NCBI RefSeq assembly: GCF_003991225.1
Contig: NZ_JTFC01000008.1
Location: 1 to 64,000, forward strand
Length of the DNA stretch: 64,000 bases
Reading direction: 5' to 3'
Origin: Candidatus Kurthia intestinigallinarum
Lineage (GTDB): Bacteria; Bacillota; Bacilli; Bacillales_A; Planococcaceae
The position numbers and the translations under genes were made by a program. The notes below the pieces were generated by a model that searched no databases, had not been told where the DNA came from, and saw only the letters and a program-made list of their open reading frames with translations. How positions within the stretch are numbered: the stretch's first letter is position 1; each line of letters begins with the position of its first letter. Shown here one piece after another: positions 61,566 to 64,000 of this stretch.

Positions 61566-61778
61566 CTGCTTTCCACCTTTGCTGTGAATGGTCTTTTATT
61601 TCATTGTAACAAATTATGGAAAAAATATGTGCTGTTTCTTTTATTTTATCCGGTAAAATTGGCGATAAATCAGCTGTTACACGATTGCGAGATCTTATAA
61701 AAAGCGTTATGACAATGAAGTACTTGTCATAACGCTTGTATATTTGTAAAAACGAATACTTATTTACATGTAAACAAA

Positions 61779-62000
61779 TTATTGCTTTACTTTTTCTAAA
61801 TTCGCAACGGTTCCACCGTCAACACGTAAGTCAATTCCTGAAATATAGGACGCATCATCGCTTAATAGGAATGCAACAGCTGTGGCGATTTCACTTGCTT
61901 CACCTTCACGTTGTAGCGGTGTTAGCTCAAGCATCGTTTGCATTTCTTTTTGCTGTGACGCTTCCTGGCGACCCATTGGTGTATTGATTGTGCCTGGAGA
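61779..62000 (-). pseudogene. 3' fragment of a short-chain dehydrogenase gene
   Basis: On the minus strand SPGTINTPMGRQEASQQKEMQ continues to DDASYISGIDLRVDGGTVANL and a stop. This is the C-terminal third of an SDR. Upstream of SPGTIN the similarity ends abruptly near 62000 and no Rossmann motif or catalytic Tyr/Lys is present, so the gene was truncated, probably by deletion. Confidence 0.8.
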
Positions 62001-62081
62001 CCTACGAATTTCTGCAAATTGTGGGTAAGTTAATGAAAACTGGGCCGAGCGTGTGGATGCACGAATTGAGGGGATGGAATG

Positions 62082-62119
62082 AGAGGAAATTGCGCAAAAG
62101 CGTAATTTCCTCTTTTTTT
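62082..62119 (+). terminator. Intrinsic terminator with no intact upstream gene
   Basis: AGAGGAAATTGCGC (62082-62095) and GCGTAATTTCCTCT (62100-62113) pair (one mismatch/G-T) around AAAA, followed by seven T. It points rightward although no plus-strand gene precedes it. Confidence 0.8.
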
Positions 62120-62150
62120 GTGTACACTAGCTACAAAGGATGTGAGGCAT

Positions 62151-63149
62151 ATGTTAAATCGTTTGAAAAAAGGGGATAAAATTGGTATCTTTTCACCGTC
62201 CTCCCCAGCATCAGTTACCGCAAAAAAACGCTATGACCGCGCGAAGGCCTATTTAGAGAACAAAGGTTTTATCATTGTCGAAGGGGAGCTGACCGGGAAA
62301 AGTGAGATTTACCGTGCAGGAACACCAAAGGAACGTGCAGCAGAATTGAATGCGCTTCTTCGCGACCCGTCGATTAAAATGATTATGTCGATGATTGGAG
62401 GCACGAACTCGAACAGTATGCTGCCCTATCTTGATTATGCACAATTTGCGCGCACACCAAAGCTCGTCGTCGGCTACTCTGATACTACGGCGATTTTACT
62501 CGCGCTATATGCTAAAACGGGGATTTCGACCTTTTATGGCCCGGCGCTTGTGCCATCTTTTGGTGAATTTCCTCCACTTGTCGATGACACCTATGCGTAT
62601 TTTGAGCAGTATTTTTGCGATGCACAGGTCCCCTATACACCGAATATGCCTGCTATGTGGTCGGATGAAGCGGTCAATTGGCTTGACTATGAACGCCCGA
62701 AAAAGCTATCTAAAAATGAATGGCATAGCATAGGCACAGGCAGAGTCGAAGGACGTCTAATCGGAGGCAATAACAATGCGATGTATGGCTTTATTGGGAC
62801 CCCTTATTTCCCGGAAATCCGTACCGGTGATATTTTATTGATCGAGGATACGATGAAATCACCAGACGTCGTTGAGAAAAATATGGCGATGCTCAAGCTC
62901 CATGGTGTCTTTCATAAAGTGAGTGCCATCTTACTTGGGAAGCATGAGGGTTATGATGATCATGGCACAGGAAAACAGCCACTAGACATTCTCCTAGAAC
63001 AGCTAGACGGCGCAGCTATACCGATTTTATCAGGTATTGATTGCTGTCATACTCATCCCATGCTGCCACTCGCCATCGGGAAAAAGATTCGAGTAGACTT
63101 TGAACATAAAACAATTACAAGCATTGAAGATTGGTTTGTTAATAAGTAA
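62151..63149 (+). CDS. S66-family LD-carboxypeptidase / MccF-like peptidase
   Basis: 332 residues from ATG at 62151; the longer frame from 62118 has no site. GDKIGIFSPSSPA at the start, nucleophile region MIGGTNSNSMLPYLDY (Ser), GRLIGGNNNAM and the His segment CCHTHPMLPLAIGKKI match S66 peptidases. LdcA members cut D-Ala from recycled muropeptides; MccF members degrade microcin C-type compounds. The long DxxE-type insertion favours the MccF side, but I cannot decide. No signal peptide. Confidence 0.88.
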   Translation: MLNRLKKGDKIGIFSPSSPASVTAKKRYDRAKAYLENKGFIIVEGELTGKSEIYRAGTPKERAAELNALLRDPSIKMIMSMIGGTNSNSMLPYLDYAQFARTPKLVVGYSDTTAILLALYAKTGISTFYGPALVPSFGEFPPLVDDTYAYFEQYFCDAQVPYTPNMPAMWSDEAVNWLDYERPKKLSKNEWHSIGTGRVEGRLIGGNNNAMYGFIGTPYFPEIRTGDILLIEDTMKSPDVVEKNMAMLKLHGVFHKVSAILLGKHEGYDDHGTGKQPLDILLEQLDGAAIPILSGIDCCHTHPMLPLAIGKKIRVDFEHKTITSIEDWFVNK

Positions 63150-63176
63150 AAAAATATACATGTTTACAAAAAATAA

Positions 63177-63203
63177 AAGGAATCGCAGCTATTGCGATTC
63201 CTT
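63177..63203. terminator. Bidirectional hairpin between convergent genes
   Basis: AAGGAATCGCA (63177-63187) and TGCGATTCCTT (63193-63203) pair exactly around GCTAT. The T-run is best for leftward transcription. Confidence 0.8.
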
Positions 63204-63209
63204 GTTTAT

Positions 63210-63767
63210 TTAGCGTTTTTTAGCACTTGTTACTTTATAATACGTCACTTGCTTACCTTTTTTCTTAACCGTGATTAAAACAATCCCATGATTTTTCGCA
63301 ATAAACGTATAGCCACCATCTTGGTTTTTAATGCGGATCACATTTTTATACGTTTTGTTGCCAACCTTTTTCGTCGTATTTACTGATTTCACTTCGTAAC
63401 GATAGCTGTAGGCATTGCCCTCTAAATCATATTCTTTCAGCTTATACGTTTTTCCGCTTGTCATTGGAAATTTATATGCGGGCGTTAAATAGACATCTGA
63501 ATACGCTACACCGAGCGAAAGATATTTATCATTATAGAGATGGGTGTAGCCGCGATAATTTGTTGTTGTACATTGACGCAGGGAAGCAGGGCCACTACAT
63601 TTGAGATTTGACAATCGTTTTGGTGTACCTTCTAAATCGTACGTACTGTAGCTATAACCTTTACTTGGCACATAATTGGAACCAGCAGAAACGGTTGCCG
63701 CGGAACTTGTCATCGGTGCGATGGCTAAGGACAGAGTAGTGACGGCAGTGATGAACCATTTTTTCAT
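63210..63767 (-). CDS. Secreted protein of unknown function
   Basis: 185 residues. Signal peptide MKKWFITAVTTLSLAIAPMTSSA with cleavage before ATVSAG. The mature part is Tyr/Lys-rich with two Cys (LKCSGPASLRQC) and two similar DLEG blocks (TYDLEGTPKRL, EYDLEGNAYSY), suggesting a short internal repeat. ATG behind a GGGGTG region (63768-63780). No known domain. Extracellular, single-gene unit. Confidence 0.75.
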   Translation of the reverse strand: MKKWFITAVTTLSLAIAPMTSSAATVSAGSNYVPSKGYSYSTYDLEGTPKRLSNLKCSGPASLRQCTTTNYRGYTHLYNDKYLSLGVAYSDVYLTPAYKFPMTSGKTYKLKEYDLEGNAYSYRYEVKSVNTTKKVGNKTYKNVIRIKNQDGGYTFIAKNHGIVLITVKKKGKQVTYYKVTSAKKR

Positions 63768-63862
63768 AAAAACACCCCTTTTTTGTATTTTATTGACTGT
63801 ACCACATCTTTCTCATGAATGAAATAGGCTATAATTAGGATAATCATAAGGGGGATTTTACG

Positions 63863-64000
63863 ATGCTAAAACCACTGAAGCACCAACAATTTAATCACGA
63901 ACAACAACCAAATAGCGAATACCACGAGCACGAATTAATCGACGTTCAGTTTACGAATACGAATTTAACAGGAAGCTATTTTAATGATAGTCAGCTTACA
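63863..64000 (+). CDS. Start of a possible pentapeptide-repeat protein (3' end outside window)
   Basis: ATG at 63863 with GGGGGAT upstream opens a frame to the window end, 46 codons: an N-terminal polar, His/Gln-rich stretch followed by FTNTNLTGSYFNDSQLT, which has the A/F-N-L-x-x spacing of pentapeptide repeats. The call rests on about three repeats only. Confidence 0.5.
   Translation, partial: MLKPLKHQQFNHEQQPNSEYHEHELIDVQFTNTNLTGSYFNDSQLT

Noticed and set aside
61988-62179. 63-codon plus-strand frame before the S66 peptidase
   Set aside because: It runs across a strong terminator and has no ribosome site; Cys/Trp-rich and unlike the neighbours.
1-64000. CRISPR arrays, tRNA or rRNA genes, prophage modules
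   Set aside because: No regularly spaced repeats, no cloverleaf or rRNA sequence, and no phage structural or integrase genes were recognised.

Overview
The window is a low-GC Firmicute chromosome segment. AGGAGG-type ribosome binding sites, sigma-A promoters, frequent intrinsic terminators, a SLAP-domain protein, an excalibur protein and B. subtilis-like gene groups (ycsF/ycsG/ycsI/kipI/kipA, ydgG/ydgH-like, ydgJ/ydgI-like, catE, opuD-like) point to Bacillales. My best guess is the Lysinibacillus/Solibacillus/Kurthia group (Caryophanaceae/Planococcaceae). I saw no rRNA, tRNA or CRISPR array.

Layout. 0-1 kb: 3' end of an IS1182-type insertion sequence. 1.1-10.1 kb: an OmpR-type response regulator, a 1678-residue pseudokinase/AAA/GAF/histidine kinase, and two paralogous HD-GYP-like proteins with progressively lost catalytic residues. 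10-13 kb: CatE-like dioxygenase, Cys-rich four-helix protein, HAD hydrolase, aldo-keto reductase. 13-16 kb: two tandem membrane GGDEF proteins. 16.7-24.5 kb: TPR protein, a decayed gene, thioesterase, ECF sigma/anti-sigma/membrane-anchored protein operon, MarR-nitroreductase pair, a broken LysM gene, and divergent TetR and SDR genes. 24.5-27.1 kb: metE behind a cobalamin riboswitch and terminator. 27.4-32.3 kb: receiver-PP2C phosphatase, CheR-type methyltransferase and CHASE3/HAMP/GAF hybrid kinase. 32.3-35.3 kb: lipoprotein, BCCT transporter, unknown protein. 35.4-35.9 kb: IS3-family remnant. 35.9-40.7 kb: acetyl-CoA hydrolase/transferase-family enzyme, two LysR regulators and a thiolase, a short-chain acyl-CoA module. 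40.8-47.1 kb: DinB protein, PepF, EamA and DUF819 membrane proteins, a frameshifted small gene, a SLAP protein and a Fur-box AraC regulator. 47.2-51.9 kb: 5-oxoprolinase locus arranged divergently (pxpB-pxpC leftward, pxpA-ycsG-ycsI rightward) around shared CGGAAT-type operators. 52-54.9 kb: MFS pump, MerR activator and an IclR regulator that may be the KipR equivalent. 55-64 kb: excalibur protein, esterase, TetR, MarR-MMPL operon, zinc-protease-like lipoprotein, SDR fragment, S66 carboxypeptidase, secreted protein and the start of a possible pentapeptide-repeat protein.

The features I would look at first are (i) the 1.1-10.1 kb signalling cluster with degenerate kinase and HD-GYP domains; (ii) three copies of a ~140-bp intergenic element, each between convergent genes, whose ends resemble the end of the IS at the left edge; (iii) the divergent pxp locus with candidate IclR operators; and (iv) several newly broken genes (LysM, the small gene beside SLAP, SDR, the unknown gene at 17.3-17.6 kb).
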